Source: Bradyrhizobium sp.
GTDB taxonomy: Bacteria; Pseudomonadota; Alphaproteobacteria; Rhizobiales; Xanthobacteraceae
Direction: 5' to 3'
Length of the DNA stretch: 62,556 nt
Assembly (NCBI RefSeq): GCF_004799405.1
Contig: NZ_SSMW01000073.1
Span: forward strand, 1 to 62,556
The notes beneath the pieces were generated by a model. That model searched no databases and was not told the DNA's origin. It saw only the letters and a program-made list of their open reading frames with translations. Positions 1-8,508 of this stretch are shown here, piece after piece. How positions within the stretch are numbered: position 1 is the first letter of the stretch; each line of letters starts with the position of its first letter. The position numbers and the translations under genes were made by a program.

Positions 1-1595
1 ATTACGCCGGCCACGGCATCGAGGTGGACGGCACCAATTACCTGATTCCGGTGGACGCGAAGCTGGAACGCGACAGCGACGTCTATGACGAAGCGTTTTC
101 GCTGGACCGGGTGCTGCTGGCGATCGAACCCGCCAGACAGTTGCGGCTGGTGATCCTCGATGCCTGCCGCGACAATCCGTTTGCCAAGACCATGAAACGA
201 ACCCTGGCATCGCGCGCGATTGGACAGGGCCTTGCCAAGATCGAACCGAACAGTCCGAACATGCTGATCGCCTATTCGGCCAAGGCCGGCTCAACCGCGC
301 TGGATGGCGACAAGAACAGTCCGTTCACGGCAGCGCTGGTCAGGCATATCGCCACACCCGGCCTTGATGTGCGCAAGGCGCTGGGCTTCGTGCGCGACGA
401 TGTGCTGAAGAACACGAGCTACAAGCAGGAACCTTACGTTTATGGCTCACTTGGCGGTGACGATGTGCCGCTGGTGCCCGCCAAGCCTGCACCATCTGTG
501 TCCGGTCCATCCACCCCCGTTTCCGGTGCCCAGGCCGAGGCGCGCCAGGATTACGAACTGGCGATGCAGGTCGGCAACAAGGAGGCATTTAACGCCTTCC
601 TCGTACAGCATCCGGATGGTTTCTACGCGAGCCTTGCCAAAATCCAGATCGACAAGATTGCCGCCGAGGAGGCGCGTGTCGCGGCGACCGAGAAGGCACG
701 GCTGGCCGAACAGGAGCACGCCCGCCTCGTCGCCGAGGGCGCGCAGAAGGCTCAGCAGTTGAAGGCCGAGGCCGACGCCAAGGCGGCGGAGCAGGCCCGT
801 ATCGCCGCCGAAAAAGCCAAGCAAGTCGCCCAGGAGCAAGCCGCCGAGGCCGAACGCAAACGTGCCGCCACCGAAGCGCCCGCGGCCGGTACGCCGGCTG
901 AAACCAAGGTTGCCGACACGACGGTCACAGCCGGCCCTTCGGCGCCCGCGAAGGGCCGGGAGACCAAGCAAGAGACCACGCAGGAGACGAAACCGGACAC
1001 CAGCGTCGCTTCGCTCGACGCCGGGCCGTCGCAGCCCGATATTGCCAAGCAGGTGCAGATCGAACTGCGCCGCGTCGGCTGCCTCACCGGCGCGGCCGAT
1101 GGCGACTGGAACGCCGCGTCGCAGCGCTCGCTGGCGCAGTTCAACCGGCGCGCCGGCACCAAACTCGACGTCAAGCTTGCCAGCCGCGATGCGCTCGATG
1201 CGATCAAGCTCAAGCCATCGCGGGTCTGTCCGCTGATCTGCGAACACGGTTTCGAGGCCGACGGCGACCACTGCAACAAAATCGTCTGCGCGGAAGGATC
1301 GTTCCTCAATGATGACAATGAATGTGAAAAGCGGCGCGAGAAGAAGCCGATCGCAAAGCGCGATCGCGATGAGCACCAGGAACGTCCCGAGCGTCCAGAA
1401 CGTCCCGAGCGCGCTGTTCAGGAACGGCCTGGTCCGGGCGCCGGCGCGGCAGCCAAGCCACAGGCATCCGGTCAGATCGTTTGCGATACCGGAGGCTGCC
1501 GTCCCGTCCAGCGAGGATGTCATCTTGAGTACAGGACGTTTTCGCAAGGCGGCCCGTACGAGGGCCAGGGCGGCAACGTGCAGATTTGCAAGTGA
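1..1595 (+). CDS. Caspase-like (peptidase C14) protein, 5' end cut off by the window
   Basis: The reading frame is open from base 3, before any start codon, so the true start lies outside the window; about 530 residues remain. The frame opens with YAGHG, the catalytic-His motif of the caspase p20 fold, and LDACRDNPF follows about 50 residues later, carrying the catalytic Cys. After the protease domain comes a long Ala/Glu/Lys-rich coiled-coil segment (about residues 180-300). A domain resembling a peptidoglycan-binding fold follows (GCLTGAADGDWNAASQRSLA), then a Cys-rich tail with about eight Cys. This layout is typical of bacterial metacaspase-like proteins in Bradyrhizobium-type genomes. 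The coiled coil and tail suggest protein or envelope interactions, but the substrate is unknown. The next gene is convergent. Confidence 0.85.
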   Translation, partial: YAGHGIEVDGTNYLIPVDAKLERDSDVYDEAFSLDRVLLAIEPARQLRLVILDACRDNPFAKTMKRTLASRAIGQGLAKIEPNSPNMLIAYSAKAGSTALDGDKNSPFTAALVRHIATPGLDVRKALGFVRDDVLKNTSYKQEPYVYGSLGGDDVPLVPAKPAPSVSGPSTPVSGAQAEARQDYELAMQVGNKEAFNAFLVQHPDGFYASLAKIQIDKIAAEEARVAATEKARLAEQEHARLVAEGAQKAQQLKAEADAKAAEQARIAAEKAKQVAQEQAAEAERKRAATEAPAAGTPAETKVADTTVTAGPSAPAKGRETKQETTQETKPDTSVASLDAGPSQPDIAKQVQIELRRVGCLTGAADGDWNAASQRSLAQFNRRAGTKLDVKLASRDALDAIKLKPSRVCPLICEHGFEADGDHCNKIVCAEGSFLNDDNECEKRREKKPIAKRDRDEHQERPERPERPERAVQERPGPGAGAAAKPQASGQIVCDTGGCRPVQRGCHLEYRTFSQGGPYEGQGGNVQICK

Positions 1596-1638
1596 CCAGC
1601 GCGCTGGCGCGACCCGCGACAACGACGTTTTCCGGAAT

Positions 1639-2325
1639 TCAGATCGCGCTGGCGGCGATATTGACCATCAGCGCGACCAGCGCGGTATTGAAGACGAAAG
1701 AGATGATGCCGTGCGCGGTCGCGGTGCGGCGGATGATCCTGTCGGTGATGCCGACGTCGGAGACCTGCGCGGTCATGCCGATCACGAACGAGAAATAGAC
1801 GAAGTCCCAGTAGTCGGCGCTTTCGCGCTGGTCGCCGTTGGGAAACTGCAAGCCGCCTGGTTTGGCGCCGCGGTAGAACTCATGGGCGTAATGCAGCGCG
1901 AACGTGGTGTGCACCGCCGCCCAGGAGAGCGCGATCGTCACCGTCGCCAGGGTCAGGTCGGGAACGCTGCGATGCGAGCCGCCGAGTTCGAACACGATCG
2001 CGGCGATGCTGGCGAATGCGCCGAGCGCCGTCACCAGCAGGATCAGAAAACGGCCATCGTCCTGCAGCACCGCGTTGCGCCTGATATGCGCCAGTCCACA
2101 ACGTGCCATCATGGTGTACACGAGCAGCAGATACGGCGCGATCAACGCGTCCCAGCCGATCAGCAGCCGCGTCACCAGCCGCCAGGTCTCCGGCAATACG
2201 AAGAACGTCACGATACCGATCGCAATAGAAAGGAAAGTGCGCGGCCGTGCATAGACCACGCGGACCGGCTTCGACATTTTCCGGAACCGGACAAGATGAA
2301 GGTCTTCGGGTTCCTTGTCCGCCAT
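1639..2325 (-). CDS. DUF1345 family integral membrane protein
   Basis: A protein of about 228 residues matching the DUF1345 pattern: hydrophobic helices around FLSIAIGIVTFFVLPETW, LIAPYLLLVYTMMA and FLILLVTALGAFASIAAIVF, a conserved stretch ending ADYWDFVYFSFVIGMTAQ, and a final C-terminal helix. Its function is unknown. I place the start at the ATG at 2325 (MADKEPED). A TTG four codons upstream would instead overlap the stop of the prenyl synthase gene by 4 bp. The gene lies directly downstream of that synthase on the same strand, so the two are probably cotranscribed. No catalytic motif is visible. Confidence 0.8.
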   Translation of the reverse strand: MADKEPEDLHLVRFRKMSKPVRVVYARPRTFLSIAIGIVTFFVLPETWRLVTRLLIGWDALIAPYLLLVYTMMARCGLAHIRRNAVLQDDGRFLILLVTALGAFASIAAIVFELGGSHRSVPDLTLATVTIALSWAAVHTTFALHYAHEFYRGAKPGGLQFPNGDQRESADYWDFVYFSFVIGMTAQVSDVGITDRIIRRTATAHGIISFVFNTALVALMVNIAASAI

Positions 2326-2333
2326 CGGCGTCT

Positions 2334-3260
2334 TCAATTCTTGCGTTCGGCGACGAATCGCGCGGCGGCGCGCAGCACGTCGCCCTTGGCGCCGAAGATC
2401 GAGAGCGCGGTGTCGGCGCGCGCCAGCAGATCGCGCACGCGCTGCTTGGCGCCGTCGATCCCGAGCTGGGTCACGAAGGTGGTCTTGCCCAATGCCGCAT
2501 CCTGGCCGGTCTGTTTGCCGAGCGCCGCGGCGTCGCCCTCGACGTCGAGCAGATCGTCGGCGATCTGAAACGCCTCGCCGAGCGCGCGGCCGTAGTCGTC
2601 GAGCGCCTGATATTGCTTTGCCGTGGACTGGCCGAGGATCGCGCCGGCGATGCAGCCATAACGCAACAGCGCGCCGGTCTTCATCTGCTGCAGCCGCGCG
2701 ACGTCGACCGGCTCGCGGTCGCCGAACCGGCCTTCGCCGGCAAGATCGAGCATCTGGCCGCCGACCATGCCGCCAATCCCGGCTGCGCGAGCCAGGGCGC
2801 GCGTGAGCAGGAGGCGGACGTTGGCGTCGCGGCTAATCTCGTCGCGGGTGATGATGTCGAAGGCCAGCGTCAGCAGCCCGTCGCCGGCCAGGATCGCTGT
2901 GGCATCGTCGGTCTTCTTGTGAAGCGTCGGCCGGCCGCGGCGCAGATCGCTGTTGTCCATCGCCGGCAGATCGTCATGGATCAGCGAATAGCAGTGGATG
3001 CATTCGAGTGCTGCGCCGGCCAACAGAGCAGCCTCGCGCGCGACGCCGAATATGGCGGAACTCTCGACCACCAGGAACGGCCGCAACCTTTTTCCGCCGC
3101 CAAGGCTCGAATACCGCATGGCATCCATCAGCCGTTTCGGCCGTGCGATCTCGTCGGGCAAAAGCGCGTCGGACAAAAGCCCTGCAAGCAGGGCCTCGGT
3201 GTCTTCCGCGGTCTGGTCCAGTCGTTTTCCAAAGTCGGACAGGGTATTGCCGGTCGTCAT
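2334..3260 (-). CDS. ispA: Polyprenyl synthetase, farnesyl diphosphate synthase type
   Basis: It condenses isopentenyl diphosphate with allylic diphosphates, most likely making farnesyl (or geranylgeranyl) diphosphate for quinone, undecaprenyl or carotenoid/hopanoid precursors in the cytoplasm. Seen: the first Asp-rich motif DDLPAMDNSD (about residues 96-105) followed by LRRGRPT; the second Asp-rich motif DDLLDVEGD near residue 235, followed by GKQTGQDAALGKTTFV; and the GGGKRLRP motif near residue 55. These are hallmarks of the IspA subgroup. The start is the ATG at 3260, which has GGAG about 8 bases upstream; a longer TTG start at 3293 is less likely. The 308-residue length is normal. Product chain length cannot be fixed from sequence alone. 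Confidence 0.88.
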   Translation of the reverse strand: MTTGNTLSDFGKRLDQTAEDTEALLAGLLSDALLPDEIARPKRLMDAMRYSSLGGGKRLRPFLVVESSAIFGVAREAALLAGAALECIHCYSLIHDDLPAMDNSDLRRGRPTLHKKTDDATAILAGDGLLTLAFDIITRDEISRDANVRLLLTRALARAAGIGGMVGGQMLDLAGEGRFGDREPVDVARLQQMKTGALLRYGCIAGAILGQSTAKQYQALDDYGRALGEAFQIADDLLDVEGDAAALGKQTGQDAALGKTTFVTQLGIDGAKQRVRDLLARADTALSIFGAKGDVLRAAARFVAERKN

Positions 3261-3439
3261 CAAAAACAGCTCCAGATCGAGTTGGCCGGACAATCGGGTA
3301 TGACATCGCCTTCGTCAATTCCGGCGCCGGCTTCACGGCGCCTTAAAACCGCTGGAAAACCCCGGATAGTCATGCACGGATCATTCGCTGGCGTCCCGTT
3401 GGTCCGACCGCCCAACGCCTTGAACCAGAAACATCGAAT

Positions 3440-4117
3440 TTGCGCGTTGCCCGAAATTTATTGCTGATCGTGCTGGCGCTGTTGCTGCTGCCGTATCTGC
3501 TGGCGCCACTCTATCGGGTCGGCCATCCCTATTCGGCGCTGATGGCCTGGCGCCGGATGGCCGGGGCTCCGGTATCGCGGCAGTGGATCGACTTTCGCGC
3601 GATTTCGCCTTTCCTGCCGCGTTCGGTGGTGGCATCCGAGGACGCACGATTCTGCAGCCATCACGGCATCGACTGGGATGCGTTGCGCGATGTGATCGAC
3701 GACGCCGAAGATGGTGAAGTGGCCCGCGGCGGCTCGACCATCACTCAGCAGGTGGCGAAAAACCTCTTCCTGTGGCCGGGCCGCAGCGTGGTCCGCAAGG
3801 CGCTGGAGTTTCCGCTCGCGCTGTGGATCGACCTGGTGCTGTCGAAACAGCGGATCCTGGAAATCTATCTCAATATCGCGGAAATGGGGCCGTCCGGTCA
3901 GTTCGGGGCCGAAGCCGGCGCGGCGTACGCCTTTGGCCGCCCGGCCACCAGCCTGTCGCCTCGCGAGGCGGCGTTGCTGGCGGCGATCCTGCCCAATCCG
4001 GTCAAGCGCAGCGCCCGCAATCCCGGCCCCGGGGTGCGCCGTCTGGCCGGCATCTACATGGCACGGGCCCAGGCTTCGGGCATGTCGCGATGCTGGAGCG
4101 AAAATCGCGGTTTTTGA
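3440..4117 (+). CDS. mtgA: Monofunctional biosynthetic peptidoglycan transglycosylase MtgA
   Basis: A GT51 family glycosyltransferase that polymerises lipid II glycan strands at the periplasmic face of the inner membrane. The N-terminus has one membrane anchor ([18 protein letters not shown]). The GT51 signatures follow: [14 protein letters not shown] with the catalytic Glu near residue 67, [20 protein letters not shown], the long [20 protein letters not shown] helix, [10 protein letters not shown], and [15 protein letters not shown]. There is no transpeptidase domain, and the 225-residue length matches MtgA. The start is a TTG at 3440; no better ATG keeps the anchor. It is divergent from the prenyl synthase gene, which supplies isoprenoid precursors of the lipid carrier. 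Confidence 0.9.
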   Translation: MRVARNLLLIVLALLLLPYLLAPLYRVGHPYSALMAWRRMAGAPVSRQWIDFRAISPFLPRSVVASEDARFCSHHGIDWDALRDVIDDAEDGEVARGGSTITQQVAKNLFLWPGRSVVRKALEFPLALWIDLVLSKQRILEIYLNIAEMGPSGQFGAEAGAAYAFGRPATSLSPREAALLAAILPNPVKRSARNPGPGVRRLAGIYMARAQASGMSRCWSENRGF

Positions 4118-4261
4118 GACATTTGGGCCTATTTTGAACCTAGCCTTGCGCGATTCCATCCTCTATAAGCGCGGCCTTATCGGCATCTCAGCTCACGCCA
4201 ACAATGGCGGGCCGCCCGCCCGGGACGATGCCTCGAACGACACCCCCTAGAGGATACCGAC

Positions 4262-4447
4262 ATGGCCGTTCCCCGAAGAAAAACATCACCGTCGCGGCGT
4301 GGCATGCGCCGCTCGGCGGACGCGCTGAAGAAGCCGACCTATGCCGAGGACAAGGATTCGGGCGAACTGCGCCGTCCGCACCACCTCGACCTGAAGACCG
4401 GCATGTACAAGGGCCGGCAGGTTCTGAAGGCCAAAAAGGAATCCTGA
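4262..4447 (+). CDS. rpmF: 50S ribosomal protein L32
   Basis: A 61-residue basic protein beginning [18 protein letters not shown], the universally conserved L32 start, and containing the alphaproteobacterial [16 protein letters not shown] segment. It is a component of the large ribosomal subunit near the peptidyl-transferase exit region. GAGGAT sits 8 bases before the ATG. No zinc-binding Cys are present, so this is the Cys-less (C-) form. In many proteobacteria rpmF is linked to plsX-fabH; here it stands alone between mtgA and a membrane protein. Confidence 0.95.
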   Translation: MAVPRRKTSPSRRGMRRSADALKKPTYAEDKDSGELRRPHHLDLKTGMYKGRQVLKAKKES

Positions 4448-4590
4448 CGGCGGCAACGGCCGGGACGCCGCGATTGGCGATGCCGCCTGAATTTGGCCAA
4501 CGAGTGAGGTAAGACGGTTTCCCAAAGCGGCCTGAACAAGGTTCGCCGGGAATGCCTTGGTTCTCTTGCTTGAAAAAGAAGGCCTCGCCG

Positions 4591-5226
4591 ATGTCCATGG
4601 TCGGTTTTCCGCTGCTTCTGATTCCGCTCGCGATCTACAACATCATCGCCTTCCTGATGCGCGACGTCTCGTTCGCGGCACCGCTCATCACATTGCCGCT
4701 GACGTCGGGTACCGCCTGGCCGGTGACGCTGAGCGATATCCTGCTGGCGCTTGGCATCCTGCTGTTGCTTTGCGAGGTCATTAAAGGCGCCCGCCCCGGC
4801 GCAAAGTATCTCACCGACCATCTGCTTTCATTGCTGGTGCTGTGTGGCGCCGGCGCGGAATTCGCGCTGCTGCCGCAATTCGGCACCTCGACCTATTTCC
4901 TGCTGACGACGCTGGCGCTGGCGGATTTCCTCTCGGGCATCGCGTTGCGCGTGCGGCGCGGGATGCCGGTTGCGCCGGCCGCCACTGTGTCCAGCCGAGG
5001 CCGGGGAAGGCCCGACATGGCGGCGCCCGAACCGCGATTTGATCCCGTGCCGGCGGCGCCGGCACCGGCAATACCTTCAGTCGGAGAAACCGCCACCTCG
5101 GATCGCACGGAGCCGAAGATTGTGCATTCCGACGTCGCATCCAGTGAACCCTCGCCGGAGGTCCCGTCCCCCGGACTGCAGCCCAGCAACGGCTCGGCGC
5201 CGCCGCCGGACGTGCCGCCGCGATGA
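4591..5226 (+). CDS. Hypothetical four-helix inner-membrane protein with Pro-rich tail
   Basis: About 211 residues. Four hydrophobic segments are visible: FPLLLIPLAIYNIIAFLM, TLSDILLALGILLLLCEVI, LTDHLLSLLVLCGAGAEFAL and TYFLLTTLALADFLSGIAL. From about residue 125 the chain becomes a disordered Pro/Ala/Ser-rich tail of about 85 residues, probably cytoplasmic. I chose the ATG at 4591 (MSMVGF) because an AAGAAGG sequence lies 7-13 bases upstream; an upstream ATG at 4552 would add 13 residues. I do not recognise a named family and assign no function. It follows rpmF on the same strand after about 140 bp. Confidence 0.6.
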   Translation: MSMVGFPLLLIPLAIYNIIAFLMRDVSFAAPLITLPLTSGTAWPVTLSDILLALGILLLLCEVIKGARPGAKYLTDHLLSLLVLCGAGAEFALLPQFGTSTYFLLTTLALADFLSGIALRVRRGMPVAPAATVSSRGRGRPDMAAPEPRFDPVPAAPAPAIPSVGETATSDRTEPKIVHSDVASSEPSPEVPSPGLQPSNGSAPPPDVPPR

Positions 5227-5235
5227 GCCGCGGGA

Positions 5236-5568
5236 TCAGCTGTTCTGCTGTGTTCGAAGGCCGGTGGTTACGGGGTGGTTGTGATCTTTCACCGACCGGT
5301 AGGCCGCCTGTGCATCGGCAGGCGTTGCCCGCCGCAGCGAGCAGGTTTGCGGGACGTGCTCGGCGGTCGCGATCAGATGCGTGACAAAGCCCGGATCGGC
5401 CCGGGACAGTTGCAGGTCCGGCGGAGGGGACCATTGCGCGGATGCGACCACCGGCACCAGCGCGACGCAAGCGGGCTTGGCTTCTGCACCGTTTTCCGTC
5501 TCTGATGGGCCGAACTCGATATCCGACATCGCAAACCCAAACCGGCAAATTGTCTCGTTCCGGGACAT
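5236..5568 (-). CDS. Hypothetical protein, conserved-looking C-terminal motif
   Basis: A 110-residue reading frame starting at the ATG at 5568 (MSRNETICRF). Its second half contains the pattern ADPGFVTHLIATAEHVPQT, RRATPADAQAAYRS. From memory this resembles short Rhizobiales proteins of unknown function that carry FxxxLIAxxxxxPQTRxxRRAxPxxAxxAY. The overlapping plus-strand frames have no such pattern, which is why I prefer this strand. A longer frame to 5652 is open but lacks a better start. It is convergent with the membrane protein gene, 9 bases away. No domain or function is assigned. Confidence 0.5.
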   Translation of the reverse strand: MSRNETICRFGFAMSDIEFGPSETENGAEAKPACVALVPVVASAQWSPPPDLQLSRADPGFVTHLIATAEHVPQTCSLRRATPADAQAAYRSVKDHNHPVTTGLRTQQNS

Positions 5569-5721
5569 GGCGCCCCCGTGCCATCCGGACATCGCAAGAG
5601 CTATGCCGGACGCCCCTGGGTTGTTCCCGGCGACGCACAACGTGGTTTCCATATTATTTATGAACTTCGCCTAGGGTGGTTGGCGCGGGACGCAGTATTC
5701 TGCCGGTGAGAATCACTTCAG

Positions 5722-7437
5722 GTGACGTCCCGAAACGAGGCGATTTTGACACCTCCTGTGCCGCAAGCTTCGACCATTCTCGCTTCGCTCGGCCAGGCGG
5801 CCTTTGAGTGGGACATTGCCAGCGACGCGATGGTCTGGAGCGAGCAGCTGGCTGCGGTTTTCCCGGACATCCCGGCGGCGGCGCTGGCAAGTGGCGCCGG
5901 GTTTTCCAAACTGATCGAGCCGGTGCGCTCGGTTCGGTCCGATGCGCTGGGCCTTTCGCCGCCCGCAGGCCGCGGCGTTGGCGCGCCTTACCGCATCGAA
6001 TATGGCGTGCGGGCCAGCACGTCCGCTCCGGTGCTTTGGATCGAGGAAAGCGGTTGCTGGTTTGCCGGAGCCGACGGCAGGCCGGCGCGGGTCCAGGGCA
6101 TCGTCCGCATCAATAACGAACGCCACGCCCGCGACGAGCAGCTTGTCAGGCTGTCCCGGCACGATCCGCTGACCGGCGAGCTCAATCGCACCCTGCTCGT
6201 CGCGTCGCTGGCGGAGGCCATCGAGGAAGCCGCACGCTTCCGTTCATCCTTCGGCTTCATGCTGATCGGCATCGATCATCTGGCGCGCATCAACGACGCC
6301 TTCGGTTTCGACGTGGCGGACGCCGGGATCTCCGATGTCGCCAAGCGGATTCGCGTCCGATTGCGCGGTGGGGACGTGCTCGGCCGGTTTTCTGGCAACA
6401 AGTTCGGACTGATCCTGAAAAACTGTACCGTCGAGGACATCAACATCGCCGCCGAACGGTTTCTGGCAGGCATTCGCGACGACGTGGTGCCGACCAAGTC
6501 GGGCCCGGTGTCGGTCACCGCGTCGATCGGCGCGGTCAGCGTGCCGCGTCACGCGCGCACCGCCGACGAGGCGATCAACCGCGCCCATGAGACGCTCGAT
6601 ATGGCGAAGCGCCGCCGCGCCGGTTCGTTTTCGCTGTGGCGGCCCAATGTCGAGCGCGACGCCCAGCGCCGCGTCAATATCCGCGTGACCGACGAGATCG
6701 TCACCGCGCTCAACGAGCGCCGGATCGTGATGGCGTTCGAGCCGGTGGTGGAGGCGCGCTCGCGGCAGGCGGCATTCTACGAATGCCTGGTCCGCATGGA
6801 GCAGGATGACGGGCAGATACTGCTGGCGCCCGACATCGTTCCCGTCGCCGAGAAGCTCGGTTTGATACGCCTGGTCGATCATCGCGTGCTGGAACTGGTG
6901 GTCGCCGAACTTGCGGCGTCGTCTAACGTGCAGCTCAGCCTCAACATCTCGCCCGACACTACGATGGACCCGGACTGGTGGGCCTCGATTGAATCGGTGA
7001 TGCGCGCGCATCCCGGGGTGGCCGAGCGGCTGATCGTGGAAATCACCGAAACCGTCGCGATCCAGGACATCGACGACGTCCGCGGCTTCGTCACCCGGCT
7101 GAAAGATTTCGGCAGCCGGATCGCGATCGACGATTTCGGCGCCGGCTACACCTCGTTTCGGAATTTGCGCAAGCTCGGTGTCGATATCGTCAAGATCGAT
7201 GGCGCATTCGTGCAGAACATCGCGCGCTCGGCCGACGATCGCGCCTTCGTGCAGACGCTGATCGATCTGGCGCGGCGGCTCGGAATCAAGACGGTCGCCG
7301 AATGGGTTCAGGACGAGGAGGCCGCAGGCCTGTTGCGCGACTGGGGCTGCGACTACATCCAGGGACGGCTGATCGGGCTCGCTTCGTCGCAACGGCCCTG
7401 GGACAAGGCCGAAACGGCATTGCCGGCGGCAGGTTGA
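5722..7437 (+). CDS. GGDEF-EAL protein with degenerate GGDEF site and intact EAL residues
   Basis: 571 residues: an N-terminal PAS-like sensor region (about 15-140), a GGDEF domain (about 150-315) and an EAL domain (about 325-560). The diguanylate-cyclase signature GGDEF is replaced by SGNKF, so cyclase activity is unlikely. The EAL domain keeps the residues needed for metal and c-di-GMP binding: the Glu in YECLVRM, Asn in LSLNIS, Glu in VEITET, the Asp pair in DDFGAGYTSF, Lys in VKIDGAF, Glu in TVAEWV and Gln in CDYIQG. I infer a cytoplasmic c-di-GMP phosphodiesterase whose GGDEF domain may be a regulatory GTP-binding module. No transmembrane segments are visible. The start is the GTG at 5722; its ribosome-binding site is weak. 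Confidence 0.88.
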   Translation: MTSRNEAILTPPVPQASTILASLGQAAFEWDIASDAMVWSEQLAAVFPDIPAAALASGAGFSKLIEPVRSVRSDALGLSPPAGRGVGAPYRIEYGVRASTSAPVLWIEESGCWFAGADGRPARVQGIVRINNERHARDEQLVRLSRHDPLTGELNRTLLVASLAEAIEEAARFRSSFGFMLIGIDHLARINDAFGFDVADAGISDVAKRIRVRLRGGDVLGRFSGNKFGLILKNCTVEDINIAAERFLAGIRDDVVPTKSGPVSVTASIGAVSVPRHARTADEAINRAHETLDMAKRRRAGSFSLWRPNVERDAQRRVNIRVTDEIVTALNERRIVMAFEPVVEARSRQAAFYECLVRMEQDDGQILLAPDIVPVAEKLGLIRLVDHRVLELVVAELAASSNVQLSLNISPDTTMDPDWWASIESVMRAHPGVAERLIVEITETVAIQDIDDVRGFVTRLKDFGSRIAIDDFGAGYTSFRNLRKLGVDIVKIDGAFVQNIARSADDRAFVQTLIDLARRLGIKTVAEWVQDEEAAGLLRDWGCDYIQGRLIGLASSQRPWDKAETALPAAG

Positions 7438-7460
7438 ACTGTTCGCGTCAAAAAATCTCT

Positions 7461-7583
7461 GCGTCGTTCCGGCGAACGCCGGAACCCATACGCCGTGTCC
7501 TGTCGACGAGGCGATGGCGTTAGAGACTTCCTTAAACGATAACCGCCGGTGGCTACAGCTCCCGGCTCAAGGCCGGGACGACG
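7461..7583. repeat. Paired-hairpin intergenic repeat (REP-like)
   Basis: Between two convergent genes lie two GC-rich hairpins of opposite polarity. The left one contains TTCCGGCGAACGCCGGAA. The right one contains CCCGGCTCAAGGCCGGG, followed by ACGAC. Both belong to the same style as the hairpins at 45.85 kb and 62.25 kb, which also carry CGTCGT and GGGACCCAT-type flanks. It probably acts as a bidirectional 3'-end stabiliser or is a REP-type mobile remnant. Confidence 0.5.
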
Positions 7584-7587
7584 CGGA

Positions 7588-8190
7588 TCACTCGTCCTTC
7601 TTCGGCTCTTTCGACATGCGCTCAAGGCGCTCCTGCATGTCTTTCATCTGACGGCGCAGATCGTCGATATTGTCGTCTTCGGCGGCAGGCTCCGGGGTTT
7701 TTTCCGGCTCGGCTGTGCTAGCCGTACCGGCGCGCGGCGGCACGAATGGCTTGAACATCGCGAAGGTCTGCTGAAACAATTCCATGTTGCGGCGGACGTG
7801 CTCTTCCAGCGGTGCGAACGGCGTTCCGCTGAAGGTGTTGGTAAGCTGCTTGCGGAATTTTTCCTGCTCGCGGGTCAGCGTGTCGATGGATTGCTCGAGA
7901 TATTTCGGCACCACCATCTGCATGCTGTCGCCATAGAACCGGATCAACTGGCGCAGGAAGGTGGTCGGCAGCAAATTCTGGCCCGCCTTGTTTTCCTGTT
8001 CGAAGATGATCTGTGCCAGCACCGAGCGGGTGATGTCATCGCCGGTCTTGGCGTCATAGACGAGGAAATCCTCGCCCTCCTTCACCATTGCCGCGAGATC
8101 CTCGAGCGTCACATAGGTGCTGGTGCCGGTATTATAGAGCCGCCGGTTCGCATACTTCTTGATCGTGGTGGGTTGGTCTGTTTTCGCCAT
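7588..8190 (-). CDS. phaR: Polyhydroxyalkanoate synthesis repressor PhaR
   Basis: A 200-residue DNA-binding regulator that represses phasin and PHA genes and is released by binding PHB granules or oligomers. The N-terminal PHB/PHA accumulation DNA-binding domain is clear (TIKKYANRRLYNTGTSTYVT, residues 9-28; SVLAQIIFEQE). The second conserved domain (LPTTFLRQLIRFYGDSMQMV, KYLEQSIDTLTREQ) follows. The tail is Pro/Glu-rich and ends in a predicted coiled coil (DDLRRQMKDMQERLERM). The start is the ATG at 8190; a longer in-frame start at 8253 would add 21 unrelated residues. It is divergent from phaA-phaB, the standard arrangement. Confidence 0.93.
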   Translation of the reverse strand: MAKTDQPTTIKKYANRRLYNTGTSTYVTLEDLAAMVKEGEDFLVYDAKTGDDITRSVLAQIIFEQENKAGQNLLPTTFLRQLIRFYGDSMQMVVPKYLEQSIDTLTREQEKFRKQLTNTFSGTPFAPLEEHVRRNMELFQQTFAMFKPFVPPRAGTASTAEPEKTPEPAAEDDNIDDLRRQMKDMQERLERMSKEPKKDE

Positions 8191-8398
8191 GGGCTCACAC
8201 ATAGACACCGAGGACGGGAACCCGACGGCATCGCCGAGGGGGTTAACGAACAACGCAACGCAACAAAGTAAGCATTTTCAACCGGCTTCGGCTACCGTTT
8301 TGTGCGCCACGGTTAATTCTAAAGCATAGGCACTGCTCAGCAAACTGCCAGAGACGCTATTTTGGATGCGCTGCGATGTGATTTCGCCCTCTGGCCGG

Positions 8399-8428
8399 TT
8401 GACACTTGATGCCTAGGTTAACAGGATA
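8399..8428 (+). promoter_or_regulatory. Possible phaA promoter in the 318-bp phaR-phaA gap
   Basis: The gap 8191-8508 holds no gene. A perfect -35 hexamer TTGACA lies at 8399-8404. The -10 partner is poor (AGGATA at 8423-8428, 18 bases on). The block overlaps GGTTAACAGG and ends about 80 bases before phaA. No dinucleotide-rich PhaR-type operator was identified with confidence. Confidence 0.35.
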
Positions 8429-8508
8429 GGCAGAGAGACAGGCCCGCCATCCGGCCGCCCGCCATCCCGGCCTCGAGCCCCCGGAACTTCAAACCTTAGG
8501 AGATGTCC

